A DNA stretch of 64,000 bases from Neodiprion pinetum. Taxonomy: Eukaryota; Arthropoda; Insecta; Hymenoptera; Diprionidae. Positions 11,234-24,940 of the stretch are shown piece by piece. A program made the translations under genes and the position numbers. How positions within the stretch are numbered: the first letter of the stretch is position 1; every line of letters starts with the position of its first letter. The stretch covers positions 20,174,526 to 20,238,525 of the forward strand of contig NC_060234.1 in NCBI RefSeq assembly GCF_021155775.2. The letters run 5' to 3'. A model generated the notes under the pieces. It saw only the letters and a list, made by a program, of their open reading frames with translations, ran no database searches and was not told the DNA's origin.

Positions 11234-14200
11234 TATTTGGGCGGCATCGCATTCTGAAACGGTGATGGGCGATATCATCATTCGTCAATCATAAATTACA
11301 AATAGCAAATATAATTAGTCCATGGCACTTGGCAGTCAAATGTAGATTGAAAATCGTATTCTTTAATTTGAAAAAAAAATAAAATTCGAATTATATTTAT
11401 ATTTTGTGATCAGGATAAGGTAGAATACAAGTCATATTTTTATTTATATGTGAACATATTTCGTTCGTACAATAATACTCACATACGTTCCTAAGTGTTC
11501 GTAAATTTCTGTAAATATCCGCGTACTTGCAAGAAACTTTATGTTCAATGCAGTGATCGATTATGTTCAAAATTTGCAGCCGGATCGAATGAAGATATTG
11601 ATTATATTTGAAAATTTTTATCAACCTGAATGCAGATTTAGTTTCTGGAAAAAATTGTAGTTAAATCAAAATCTATTACCGATTACAAACGTAATTTGTA
11701 TTGTTTGTTTCATTTTAAATACAATATATGTATAAATTACGCCTGAATTACAAAATATAAATGTAATTTGCCATTCAAATGTCATTAATTACAAACTGTA
11801 ATTACGGGTGGCTTCCAGTACTGCTTTGAACTTGTTTTACAGTTTTATTACAATTGTATCGTTTATCCCTGATATTCAGATGAGTTTTCAATCGGATAGA
11901 ATCGCACTATACGTCGAATCAGATATCCAGTGCTAGATTTTTTTCTTAAATGAGCACTGCTTCAGTTATTACTAAGAATAGAAATTAATAAGATAGAAAT
12001 GACAACGCGGTAAGTGAATACGGAATAGGGATATTATTGAAAAAGTTTCACTTCTGTACTCGCAACGAAATCTAACTACAGTTTTTGCATGCTTATGACA
12101 TCATAAAATAATAGTAGGCAACGATTTATAATGGAGAATTATATTTATAAGGCATTTGCAATATCAGCGAATATTCGTTCTTCTTTTTCACTTGCTACAG
12201 TTTTACAATTTACAAGGTTGAAATATGTAAAACTTTCAATTTCTAAAAAAAGAATTCTCCTAGGCAAATATATTCAGAACATCCCCAAACATTATCTAAC
12301 ATTTGGATTCGTTTATTTATTGTAAATCTGAGGTCTATACGCATTCAAAAAGATATGATCAAAACTTTCCGGTGATCCATTCATTCGGTTATTAATGTGG
12401 CTATTTATTCACTTAATATTGTAATTATTAGGAAAATGAAAATGTTACTAGTGCAGGTGATAAAATCCAATCAAAAAAAAGTTATGAAAGTGGTAACACC
12501 CATAATGCGTAGTTGAAGTAAAATCAAATACTACCACCAAAAATCTCTGCTTTAAAATTTTCATTCCAGAAAAGAGAAGGAGCAAATACAAAAACCAGAT
12601 GCCTGAAATTATTATCAAATGCAGAAAAAGCTCTCTTATTACCATTTCTTCACAGTAATATTACCAAAATAAATGCAGCTTAGCTGCAACTGGTCTGAAT
12701 TGTTTAATTTAAATTGAATTATTGGCTAATTTAAACTAGGCACAATAAATTTGAAAATCTGATTCAACATCACATTGAAAACAAGTGGATAATTTTCAAC
12801 GTAAAAAAACGAATCATCCCCTTTTTTTTATTTATTCGATACTTATTACCACGACTTCTTTTTTGTCCTCATTATTTTTTTCACTCAATTCCAAGAACAC
12901 AGCATTCCGTGTATAAAAATTCAACACACTGTAATTTCTGTATCAGTATCGGAGCCATATTATACATCTAAGAAATATAAGTCAATCTATGTATAACCAA
13001 GTATAACAAGGGTGTGAAAGCGAATGTTGACAGAACCTAGTCAAGGGTGAAAAAACCGTGTGGAGAATAGCGTACCTTGATTTCGTTTCTACCTCTCGCT
13101 ACCGCGCGAGCAAACATCCCATAATATTTTCTGTACTTGTACGCTGTTTACAGACACGGTTAAAGCAAACGAACGTCGTCTGTTGTGAAATATTTCGTTG
13201 ATTCAAATTAACCGATTGTGTAGCAGGACTTGTGGGTGGTTGTAGTTCACGCGTTTATATTTGTCGAGTAACTACGTTATAATATAAAGTCGCCCTGCGA
13301 CAAAACGAAAGTCAAATTATTCACGGTTATTACACGTATGTATAGTATTTATTGTACTGTTTCAGATAAAGGCAATTTCTATTTGATTTTTTATTTTGCT
13401 CGAATACGGTGGATTAGTTTTTGCTCCATTGAAAACCCTCTTGAAGTACAGAACTTTCAACTCGAGTCTAAGAGGTACGTCATTCCATTAAATCCCGTTG
13501 AAAAAATGTGTAAAATATAACACGCTTTTCCAGTTTCTTTGCGAAGTTTTCTAAAATCATCGTGCAATACGGTTTGTCATTTGGACCGACATCGTTCTAA
13601 TATAAATAAAAACATACTTGTTTTGGTCGACCTCAGAAGGCTGGCTGGTCCGCCATTTTTCTAAGATGCGGTTTTTGGCTGCTCAAACATAAATAACGAA
13701 GAATTACTATTTTAGAAAACGATCAATTAGCTAGCCGGCGATATCTAAACAGAGAAGTTCTCTAAATGACCCGACTCAGATGATTCATTTAGAATCTATT
13801 TACAAATCGAAATTAGTTAAACCATACTCTTTTTTTTTTTAACTCAAAATAATGATTCTATCATACAACCTCTTTGAAGCTATTACCACAATGGTTGGGT
13901 CATCGTAATTGAAATTTGCTACATCCCCATTTTTCGTAGGTTGAGCAAACGTTGCTTTAGCTAAATTCAATTCGATTAACCTCACAATCAATTTGCGCCA
14001 TCCTATTTCGAATTAAAGAGTCATGTCCTTCCTTCTTTCTCAATTAGAAATAAAAGAAGACCGTTAAAGTTTCACCGCCGATGATGAAATTTTTACTCCA
14101 TACTTTTCTTTGATTTTTTTCACCTGCTCCCTTTCCCTGTCGCCTTATAAAAGTCCGATAATCTTGATCTCGGTATTCGTGGGGTCTTAATAGAATGGAA

Positions 14201-17200
14201 TCAATTCAAACCCTGGTAGCTATCCGCCGCCGCTGCGGTGTACAAATAGCTTCCAAATTGGCTATTCTTCTTTTCTAGTGCTAGCTGACGGTAGGATCGG
14301 GCAGCTGGCAGATAGGAGGATGCCCGAATTCACCCTCTCCTTGGAAGAGGCTGAGGCGATGGACCCGCGTCTGTCTCTCTCAGTCTCCTCTCTTCTCGGG
14401 CTCAACCTGCTCAGATACCTTCGTCCCTTCCTCATCCCTTCCCTCTAAGGAATGCGGTCCGCCGCGCCGTCAACTTAGACATTCGACGCCGTAGATCTAC
14501 CTGCCGATCGAAATGTATGCGCCAAATCCATTTCGCACTTATTCCTTGTCTCGTAGTTAATACGTCATTCTCCCTCGATAACACGCCATTTTGTCTTTAG
14601 AAATTGAGAAGAAGCGGTGTAACGTCGCACGGTGAAAATAGTATACTAAAAATGCACGTATCATACTGTAATCAGATGGGTTTGTCGTTGCGGTAAGTGG
14701 ATTAATGTTATACTGTATGTACGTGGAACATGCGATACAGTTTTAGAACGAACAGTGTTTGAGAATTGGAAGAATCGTTGTACGGGCATAGAAAATCCAT
14801 CTGTTACCATGCCTTATCCGAATGTTCGGTGTATAATATTCTTCTTGTAACTTTACCGCACATTGATGAGGATATTAACGAGTTTGAATCCTTTGGATTT
14901 TGAGGTAGACGATGCTACTTATTTCAAGAGTGGTACATCATCTTTGTTCTTTGACACGTTGAATTCATTTTCCTAACGGAAAGTATATCGTAAATTTCAT
15001 AATACTTTTCACAGCTCTTCAGAATAGGCGTTCAAGTTTCCCAGTGACCAAATACGAGGTGTTCTCAATTTCCTTGGGCCACTTGTCTCCACCAAAACCA
15101 ATGGTCATCAGCAATTTACAACGTTCACATAATTGTGACTGATGTAACCGTATTAATCAAATATTGCTGTCCTCTAGGCAGTTGGTATACTGAACGTAAT
15201 CCAGCGTCGATTAAACTAGCATAACCCACTGTCTGGATAAGATCCATTAAGGAAAGTTGAAGAATAAGTTGCACCTTCGGGCCTGACAATTCACGTCAGT
15301 TATATTGGTGACGTGTACAATCTGTGATTTGTATAAGGAACGATGTTCGCCTTCCCTCCCTTCCCATCCGTCAGGCTTAAATTATATCTTGACAGGTGAA
15401 TTTAATATGGTCTAATGAATGTAAACTCAATTTGTCTAGCGTCGATAGCTCCGTTTAATTCATCATGTTCTGTCGTCTGGTGGTAAACTGGTATCTTCGT
15501 CGTGTGTCCAATTCGACGATAGTGTCGTCTGGCCGCTGAGTAGACACCTCAATTATCTCTATTGTCAACGCTAATCTTTACCGCCCGTTTTCATTTAATT
15601 CTCCAGGAGACTACAGTGCTCCCAAGTTCCATTCCTCATATACCTGTTGTTCATTCATTTATTCCTGTTTTTCAGCATTTTAAAAAGTAAATTTTATTTT
15701 ACCACGTTGGCACACGATCGATGTGTCCCTTCCGAGAAATTCAAGACCAAAGGCCTGAATACTAAAGAGTGCTCACGACAAATGCCGATTGATCTTATGG
15801 CTGCAACCACCTGCGGAAATCCGTTCTGCATTTTTTCTAGGTGCAATGGATCTAATCATATATATGGACCCTCGAGTTGTTCATCAAAAAACGACAAGCT
15901 TGTGAGAGAAAATATTACAACTCAAGGTCGGATGGTCACAATGACTCATTGTTAGTTCGACAGCTTGATTTCAACCGTCGACAAGAATATACTGAATTCC
16001 TACAGTCTCAAGCCTGCCTATTCATGAGCTCCCTTGGTAAAGGAGGTTCTAATTTCGTTCAATTCATACTCGAGCTGCTCCGAGTCTCGCACTGTTTAGG
16101 AGACTGCAATGCCTACAATTACGGCGAGTCAGACCGTCGATCCGATCGATTCCCTGTATGGTAACGCCCAGTTCCAGTTCAGAACACGTCGCCTTGTCGT
16201 ACGTGTCGTAGGGTTTGCCCAAGTAGGACTCGTGTGGGCAGGACAGGTTTTAGGCCCTCTCATTCAAGAGCTGCAGGAACCCTCGGGCGCACGCGCGCGT
16301 CCACGTCTCTTTCATTGTTTCTTGGTCATTTAGGGGTATCGGTATTTGGGCCCATCAGTCGGGCGTGCAAAAAGTCGAGTACACGAAGAATGAAGGGCAC
16401 TGTACATCCCGCTGCCGTGCCGGTTGCTTAAACCCGAGACCAGTCTCTCCCCCATCTCGACTCCGATCCTCTCGTATCGGACGGGGAACGAAGGCAATTC
16501 GAAAGAACCTCCAGAAACAGTCGGTGCTCGGTGATCCGGCGCACGTGAATGTCTTGGATTTAAGCGAACCTTAACGTCTGGTCTCAGTGTCTAAAAATAG
16601 ATTCCATCATTCCATACGCCCTGCCGACGAGGTACTCATTCCGAAGCTTGATTGTCTACGGTGAAATGTCTTCTTTCATCGAGGGGCTGTCCGCCTGGAA
16701 ATCACTTGGAAATCGTCCGTCAATGATTCCTAATATTCATAAGTAGCTTGACTTCCACTGGTTTCCAAACGATTCCTAATTGTTGAAAGGTATCATTGAT
16801 TTTCAAGTAATTCACCATATTGAGAGGTTGCTGGACGTTCACTAATTTTCAAGTCATTCCTAAACGTTCAAGGTCGTTCGACGTTTTACCGATTTTAATT
16901 ATGCAGTGTAAACCTACTCTCCTTTATAAAGCTATGTTGGTTTAATTCGGTTGAACAGATACGCTTTGTTTGATTAAAATTTTATGGAAAACTTTTCCGG
17001 TGATCCTCTTATCATTTATATTTGACCAACTATCACTTTGTTATCAGGCCCTCCTGCGCAACAGTTATGCGGCGTTACTAAAAAGTTGTCATTCTTGATT
17101 TGCACATCACTATCGTAAATTGATAATGAAACATACCGTAAATTACATACTCATTTGTGTGCACTGCCTTGAACGGGGTGTATTTTTGATCTCAAATAAC

Positions 17201-17753
17201 GACGCTAAATCCAACCTAACCTAACCTTTTTGCCACAGACGACATCGAGTGGGCAATGGAACAGCTTCCGAGACGGACTGTGAAATTTTTGTACTTTTTT
17301 GTGCGATCATAGGTATGTACCTCTACGGGGGCTCAGTTCGCCTGAAACTTAATGTACAAGTATTGTAACGAGGTGGCGCGTTCCGTTCATTCTTGAGTAA
17401 AGACGGCGCCGCCGTAGAACGAACTCGGGGAATTCTGAATCAGCGAACGAACCCGCAGTCATAACAATTTGTGGGAAATGCAGGCTCCTCCGGTATTTCT
17501 TGATTGTGCCGCAGCAATTTTTCAATTAAAGGTTATTTAATGGAAGCGTTTAGCATTTCATATTGGGTACTGGGCTTTGAGAGTGAAAGGCCTCCTCCTC
17601 GTACCCTTAGCTCAGCTCTGCACCGACTCTGCTAGCACACTTTTTCTTCACTTCTCACTCGCCAGCCAATCGGTGGTACGTACATCGGAAATTAATAACC
17701 GCAAGCAACTGTTTCCGGTACCACAGACAACGATTAATTTTTCCAGTAAACAT
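11234..17753. other. Gene-poor AT-rich region
   Basis: No coding exon recognised. A GC-richer island at 14130-14520 has TATAAAAG near 14147 and a 43-codon ORF starting at 14320. A three-copy CCTAA run lies at 17211-17227. The open frames at 15647-16574 have no recognisable domain. Confidence 0.4.
14130..14520 (+). promoter_or_regulatory. Candidate TATA-containing promoter-like island
   Basis: CCTTATAAAAGTCC (TATA-like, about 14145-14152) is followed by a GC-richer tract with CCGCCGCCGCTGCGG and a short frame from 14320 to the TAA at about 14450. No downstream exon was recognised, so this is a composition-based suggestion only. Confidence 0.15.
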
Positions 17754-18109
17754 GTACACTTGGGGACAATGAATCTGAGACGGCTTATTTTTTACACTGG
17801 ATAGTTATGTTGGCAACACTGAGAAACCTACAGCGCCATAGCAGGCCGAGCGCGAAACAAACTCAATGTCAACAAACATAACATAACCCATGACCGTCGA
17901 ATCTAACCTTAGAACACGTGTCAGTCTAACAAGTAATCTCCGCGGTTTTTCTAAGGTTAGATCCGACTGTCATGGGTTATGTTAAATTTATTGAGGTTGA
18001 GTTTCTTTCGCGCTCGGCCGATTATGGCGCTGTAGGTTTCTCTGCGTAGCCAACGTAACTGTCTAGTGTAAAAAATTAGCCGTCTCCGATTCATTGTCCC
18101 CAAGTGTAC
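17754..18109. mobile_element. Foldback element, family A
   Basis: The left arm begins GTACACTTGGGGACAATGAA and continues through GACGGCT, TTTTTTACACT and GTTATGTTGGC. The right arm is its imperfect reverse complement, ending TTCATTGTCCCCAAGTGTAC. The arms exceed 150 bp and include an inner AACCTTAG / CTAAGGTT pairing and CAGCGCCATA / TATGGCGCTG. No coding capacity. It resembles 38892-39197 in internal motifs (GTTGGCAAC, CAGCGCCA, GGCC). Confidence 0.75.
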
Positions 18110-18132
18110 GATGCCTGTATGTATACGATATA

Positions 18133-18404
18133 CATAGAGAGTGATTATCTATCCACAGAATAGTCCGTCGTCTGTTTTAGTTTAATGCGCATGCGCTAAA
18201 ATTCGAGAGCACTACGTATGTAACCTCAAAAATGATGACAGCTGTCGATGTTGAACGCAACTGCCAGTGACAATTGTCAAAATTTTTTAGGTTACGTCCA
18301 TGACGGTTGGTCATCCTGGCGAACAACTGCTCTTTGATTGTAGCGCATGCGCATTAAACCATAGCAGATGACAGACGATTCTGTAGATAGATAATCACTC
18401 TATG
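18133..18404. mobile_element. Inverted-repeat element, family B, with NRF1-type sites
   Basis: Left end CATAGAGAGTGATTATCTAT pairs with right end ATAGATAATCACTCTATG. Both arms carry TTTAATGCGCATGCGCTA (palindromes at 18186-18197 and 18342-18353). Inner arms share AACCTCAAAAAT / AATTTTTTAGGTT. Non-autonomous, with no ORF. A relative lies at 43954-44283. Confidence 0.75.
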
Positions 18405-18408
18405 AGTA

Positions 18409-18585
18409 CAGTGAAACTTCTCAATAGCGGACTTTTTCGGAACTAAAAATATTGTGCGTTATTGAAGAGTGTCCGCTATTCGGAACAATATTAACGTGTG
18501 AATTGTGCTTCAGGAGATTACTAAGATTGTCCGTTGTAAAGAGGAATCCGTTGTTGGGAGGTGTTTGTTAAGAAAAGTTTCACTG
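18409..18585. mobile_element. Pogo-like MITE with TA flanks
   Basis: Termini CAGTGAAACTT and AAGTTTCACTG are exact inverted repeats flanked by TA on both sides (18407-18408 and 18586-18587). The inside contains CTCAATAGCGGAC and related imperfect repeats (TGTCCGCTATTCGGA). 177 bp, no ORF. The TA target and the CAGTGAAAC terminus fit Tc1/mariner-pogo type elements. Confidence 0.75.
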
Positions 18586-18587
18586 TA

Positions 18588-21500
18588 TATTTACTTCGAT
18601 ACATACTGCGTGTATTCGTAAATAATCATACAGGCGCTGTTTGAAAACTGATGGAAATTTCGTTTCTCTTATACTTTGCTTTCGTGGTATGTTGTAGACG
18701 GCGAGTATCTCTTCGTGGACCCTGAAAGTAAGCTGAGCAAATACGCACCCAAAAATTGGCGAAGTTCTCATACATACGTGAGTATATTTTCATTATTTAA
18801 CTTGACAATTTTCAGCGAATGCACCTGTAACTAGCGTGCAATCCTCATGCAATTTCGAGTCGGCTAATTAACTATTTTTTAATCCTTTTCGACGAATTAA
18901 CTATAATTTTACGTTATCTTAAGGAGATGTCGGTACGCCGACGAAGTGAGCAAACCTTTTTTTACAGTATCCATTCGACAGTTTTAACCTGCGAATAAGA
19001 ATCCTACGATTTTGTGACTTAATTGATATAGCGGCATCAAATCAGGTTTGATATGTTTAATCAGATTCTATGCACAGTTATCGTGACTATTTTGTTTTCA
19101 TCAATCTTTGATTTTCATGTTTCACTTTCATTTCAATGTCAAAAATATGACCGGTTCCTTGTTACTGACATGTTTCAAAACGAACAGTATAAGAACATGT
19201 TTTGTTTCCAAACAACGCGATAGAACTAGGGAAAAAAAAAATGCTAGAAAAATAGGGAAAAGAGATATGAATATTCGGAAGCCCAAAGTGAAAAAATTGA
19301 AAGTACGGGCCCGTTAAAATTAGCATTTCTTCTTACGGGTGCAATGGCTGCCCGTCAGCCCGTTAAAAAAAAGCCCCTCCTCGGCATCCGCGATCCCTGT
19401 TTTACGTCCACTTAACTCGGTAGCATCCATGCTCTCCTACAGCATCCTCGTCGACTCTGGAGGCAGATACACTGCATCGTGGCATCAACCAGCAACACAT
19501 TCATACTGGCTATCTCCGAATCTGCCCTGCATCAGCCAGCGAGCCAGCCAGGCACTAATGATGGCCCACCAATAACCAATAAATACTCGCTCGGTAACAC
19601 AGGCTACCGCGCTACGTTCTTATCTCGTTGAAACATCTTCACCCAAGATTTTCCCCCACAGTATTCTAATAAAGTACCATCGCTACGCTTCTCACCTTCG
19701 CTCGCTCCTCCAGTCTTCATTATTATTTATTTATTTTTGTCTTTTTGTTTTTTTTTTTTTTTTTTTTTATCACGTACTCATTTGTGGTACTGTATTTGTC
19801 GGTATTGCTGCTGGACGCTCGACGGCTATGTTTGATTTGTTTATAGGTATGTGTGGGACAAATCAACCTCCGTAGATTAGTTACGGTTTCCTGTCTACCT
19901 GCTTAATGTGCAACAAAACAGGCATTGATCACACGAAGCTCAGCCTCTTGGACGGAAATGATGCAAAAATTGATGAGAAACTTTTTATCGTAATTACATA
20001 ATGGTGTTAGTTCATACCGTCATTTGTATCGGTATTTTTTTTTTTTTTTATTTACTCCTAGAATCGTCATAATTTACAGAAGATAAACTTATTATTGTTA
20101 CTCAAAATTTTATTCAGTTGTTAATCAGGTTCTGATCCAGACAATGTGGATTTTTCCGTGAAAAATGATGTTAACTTTTTCAAATTGTAAACATAACGAT
20201 GGGTCTATATTGAAAATTCATCGATTCAAAATTTTTTTCACTGCCACGGGAACTGTTTTAATACACAATGTAACTAGATCAGCTTAAATGAGACTTTCCG
20301 AGTTTTTGTTTTATCACGTTTCTGTTTTCATCATACATCCTTAATCAACTTCTACGGTTGGGATCGTTGATGAAAGGCATGACGAAAGAAGGAAAGTAGT
20401 CTTATAATTTGAATAACTCTTGTGAAATTCAGTAGCGATAATCATCGAGTACCGGAAGAATATTCGCATGAATCCGTCAGAGGCCATCAAATTGACTCGA
20501 ATCGAAACGGTGTAACGATCGTAACAGATTAGTACAAGTAATTATCACGCTGTCTCTGTTCATATATCATGATTTTTATAATCTTCGAGGAGCAATTTGA
20601 TTCTTGAGTTAAATAAAACACGGCCCAGGCGTAACGGACGTTCGTTATAACTGGCCCACCGATAGCAGAGGCTAGACCGAGTCGTTGGAAGTTACGATGC
20701 TTTAATCTTCAGCTACCGAATTTCCGGCGGCCTCGTCCTGGCCAGCATGCAGGAATCAGCCTCCGGTTTGTGGGCCACACCGTCAGTGTATTCCCTGTTC
20801 GTTACACAGAGTCGGGCGCGTTCTACGCCGAGCGATCTTAGCTGGCTGCCTCAGGAGATGATGAATCGGGCACTTTAATCCTTGCCTTCGGAGTAGAGGA
20901 TCTAATTTATGGTAATGAAAGATCAAGACGTACTTTTGAGTGGGTAGCAAAATGCCTCTTGGCGCAGCAACAACCTGACTGGTACTGCACTGACTGCGCT
21001 ATGGTGTTTCGTTTGGAAAGGATATATTTTTTTTTTTCTTTCTCTCACTACCACTTGAAAAACTTGTTAATAACATGGCAGAAAAAAATACTCGCAGAAG
21101 GATACCTCTCAACGTAAAATTTTAAATGGTGGACCACGGCGTACTTCCTTTTACCATTTAAATAACATTTGGTGAACGGTAATATTTCAAACAAACTTTC
21201 GCCATTCAGCCGCGTTTTTCATGGTTTGTAAAATTCAATCGCGGATGTATTTTTCAATGAATTCAGTGCCGTTTGAATCTTTCCCACAAGGTCAATCAAT
21301 AGCTTAGCCACTGAAGAGGTTTCGAGATGAACTTTTACATAAAATTGATTTTCAACAGTCATAACTTGTGGAGAACCGTTGAAGCTACAGACTTTGCTCT
21401 CAAGACATTTTTATTATAAAAAATTATAATCCTCTACAAACTTGTCGTTTGAATATTGATTTCAACCTGAATAATTCAGCCACTGAAGACGTTTAGAGAT

Positions 21501-24500
21501 AAATTTTGACACGACATTTACTGCTTTGAAATTTTTGAACTTCTTAAGCTACGGATTTTGCTGAATTATTAAGACTTTATCAGAGAATCTTAGACTCTGT
21601 AAAATGCTTTCAGGATCAAGTCAAAACGATATGTTTTCACGTTATTCGAATGGAAAAACTTCCAATTCACAAAGCAACCTTCAAAATTGGATTCCAGAAT
21701 ATCCTTCGGTTAGGATTTCTTCTTTTTTTTTGTCGTATAAAAAAAAAAAAAAAAATCACTATGACTGGAAACCCCGCATCACAACAACTTTGGATTTTCT
21801 GTTACGGCTGGTACAGTTTCGGATTCCGGAATTCGGCTTAAACGGGAATCGAATTTAACGAGGCACAGGCGGCGGTTCATTTTACACCTGGATTTTACTG
21901 TGCGCAAACGGAGTCCAGGCTCGGTCCACCGTGTTTACGGTGTACAGTCAATAACTTTTATCCCGCCGCGCCGCCTGTTCCACCATCCTTGTATTCCAAC
22001 TGTATACCCATTCCATTAGGTCCTCTCATTTCTTTTTACGACAGTATCCAATGTGAAGAATCCTCCCATACAGTCTCTGTAACACATCCTAAACGCAACA
22101 CTACATATACCCGAGTTCACTACAATTATCCTTCGGCTCCTCGATCGTAAATTACTTTGGGTTATTTTTTAGTTTACCTTTCTGTGATTGGGAACTTCGC
22201 GTGTTCTCTGACTTCTGCCATTTTTGAGGAGTTTCAGTGTCTACCGTGTACCTAGCGACAATTTATTTGAAATTAATCTTTTCGTGGCATCGCTTCTGAG
22301 TTACAAGTCTAGGTAAGTCAAACGTTCTTGAGGGTTCGACTTTTTTCAAATTCTAGAAAAATTCTCGTATATTTCACTTCAAGATTGTTCCTACCAGGCA
22401 ACAATTCTTATTTACTTGAAAAATCTTGTTATTCAGAAACATTATTAAAGTTTTATAAAATCTTTTATTAAGATAAAAACTTTGTATATTCTCTATTTCG
22501 ATTAATTTGCAATAAATCTTCTGATGGATTTCATCATCTATTTATTCACTTTCTTACAGTACATCGGTAGTTAACGATTAGAATTATTTTAGCTCATACC
22601 ACTTCAATATTATGGAAAAGTTCTAAAAAACTAGTTCCACCTTCTACATAACTTTGACGTGGTTTCAAGAGTGGAAAGTGTTTTAGAACTTTTTCGACGT
22701 TTTCAAAACATTGAACACGGATTATTATTTACTTTTTTTTTTAAATTTTTTAAGTGCTCAAAAAATAGGTAAAATAAAAACAATTTCTTCATATTTCTAA
22801 TCGTAAAGTAATCGCACCAAACAATGAAGTAGAAAATAATTATCTTTAAAAATTTTTTTTGTCCGTCAGAATTACACAGAATAATAACCAATACGAAAGT
22901 TTTTTCGTTTTCTTGCTTATAATACTGCCAAAAGAGAAGGTTCAATCATTTTGGCATTTTTTTTTTTTTTTTTTTTAGACATCGTATTGAATACGATCTT
23001 CTCATAATTTTTAGTTGTGTTTACTATTATACAGTTTTCAAGTTTACTTCCATTTTTGATCGCGCTGAAAAATATAGTTCTGGCTACTGAATGAAAATGA
23101 CTTTTGTAACTGTAATCAAAAAATCTAGTATACGCGTAACTATTCTTCTCGATTATTTTTACTCGTACTATATTTTCTTGTCCATTATCCATTTTTTTAA
23201 TGCCATTTTTGCTTGAAAAAATATAGTCAACCAAACAGATTCAATATAGCACTAGATAACTAGCCAAACTAGACAACTATAATCACACGAAATCGCTACT
23301 TGCACCACATTTTACTGGAACTTGCCAGCAATTGTAACAAATGAAATTTTCTCCCGCCTACTGAGAGCAAAGCTTTTATACCTTAATTCCTGACATTAGT
23401 GCCAAAGGCAACCTAATCTTGTACCTTTTTCTTAATTATTGTCCACATGCCTCTACCGTATTTTTCATGACTCTTTTATTACCTTGAATATTCTCATAGA
23501 AACTGTCCACCCCTCCTCCTCCTTTCGTTCGTTTTTATTTACTCATACATAGAACGCGTATACCTACATATATATATATATATATATAATCGTTATTTTA
23601 CCCCGGGGTAATAGCAGTTTCGTTGATTTTAATGCCTATCTAACTCTGGTCCTCGGCATTCAGCTAGAAATACTTCCTCCGGTTATCTAGCCCGAGGCAT
23701 TTGTGCTGTGCAGGCTGGCACGTCCGACTTCAGCCTCCTTTTGCTCAATCAAACTGAAATTAGTTTGCGGCTTTACACCGATATATTCAGCCGCTTGATC
23801 CACGAAGCCTCGATTCTGAGAAACGGGGTAATAAAATAAATAGTAATAAAGAAATAAATTAAAAAAAAAAAAAAAAAAACATTCTTTTGAAATTAAGCTC
23901 TCACGTATGAAATGTCTCGATGCAAACACCCCGGACCACATCGTTCCAATTCGCCACTTTTATATCACCAATTTTCTCCGAACACCTGCCGCTCGGTGCT
24001 ACCGCAAAGCTTCACTCGTCGATTTCAGCGGGATCAATCATCTCAGTTCGTACATTTTCTAGGTATTTCTGATCCCGATGCGACCCTTCGGAGCGTAAAC
24101 CGATCAGCGAGAAAGCAGAATCAACATATTACACATTCGCGCAATGATTCAGATTCCTGGAATTAATTTTCGACACGAATTTTTTCATTCCCGAAAGAGG
24201 TGCATACGCGAGGGACCATAATTTTGTTTATCATTATACCTTCAGTGATAATATACTTGCATTAGCCAATACCAGGAATCCTCCATGAAATCAGCCATTG
24301 CTCTTTCCATCCTACAGCTGATCATCAATACTTCTAACAGTTGGTCAAATTTATGTATTGCTTGTGAGTACGTTTTGTGTTGAAATGTTTTTTATTTATA
24401 CCTCAACCATTTCGGAATTGCATTTTTTTTTTAGATACATCTACAGATCTATAAAAATATCTAGTTATCTAGAAAAAAAAAAAAAGTGTGTGTGTCAGCT

Positions 24501-24656
24501 CTGACGCACGACTGGAGCTTACTCCCTACGAACGACAATTATGATATATATCGAATAAAAAAAGAGGGTAAATGAACGCATCTTCCAAAATGATAAGAGA
24601 AACAAACACATATCTGTAATTATTCGAATTATTTATATTACTTCAAAAATTTCCAA
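18588..24656. other. Gene-poor region with homopolymer runs
   Basis: T-runs occur near 19749 and 20037, and A/T runs near 21739, 22957 and 23862. A (TA)n run lies at 23567-23590. Open frames at 19339-19575 and 23912-24166 have no recognisable domain. Confidence 0.4.
23567..23590. repeat. (TA)n microsatellite
   Basis: Uninterrupted TA dinucleotide run next to CGTATACCTACA. Confidence 0.85.
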
Positions 24657-24940
24657 ATTTTGAGTGCATATCCGTAATGAGTAACCGCAAAAACCCCTGA
24701 GTACCAACTTTTGTTCCCGTCAAACGACTTTTTACATTTTCGGTCCGCCATATTGGATCCGCCATATTTAATTTTTAACTTTTGAGTGCGGATTCGTAAT
24801 TAGCGACCCCGAAAACCCCCGAGTACCAACTTTCGCTCTCGTCAAACGAGTTTTTGCACGTTTGGTCCGCCATCTTGAATTTTCAAATTTTCAGTGCAGA
24901 TTCGTAATCAGCGACCCTAAAAACCCTCGAGTACAAAATT
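24657..24940 (+). repeat. Three-copy tandem repeat, units of about 122 and 108 bp
   Basis: TTTTGAGTGCATATCCGTAA at 24657, TTTTGAGTGCGGATTCGTAA at about 24780 and TTTTCAGTGCAGATTCGTAA at about 24888 start three related units. Each then carries AGCGACC-like, AAAACCC, GAGTACCAACTT and GTCAAACGA segments. Two contain GGTCCGCCAT. Diverged, non-coding. Confidence 0.75.

Noticed and set aside
17211..17227. (CCTAA)3, resembling the insect telomere repeat
   Set aside because: Only three units; AACCTAACC words are common in insect DNA and do not show an interstitial telomere.
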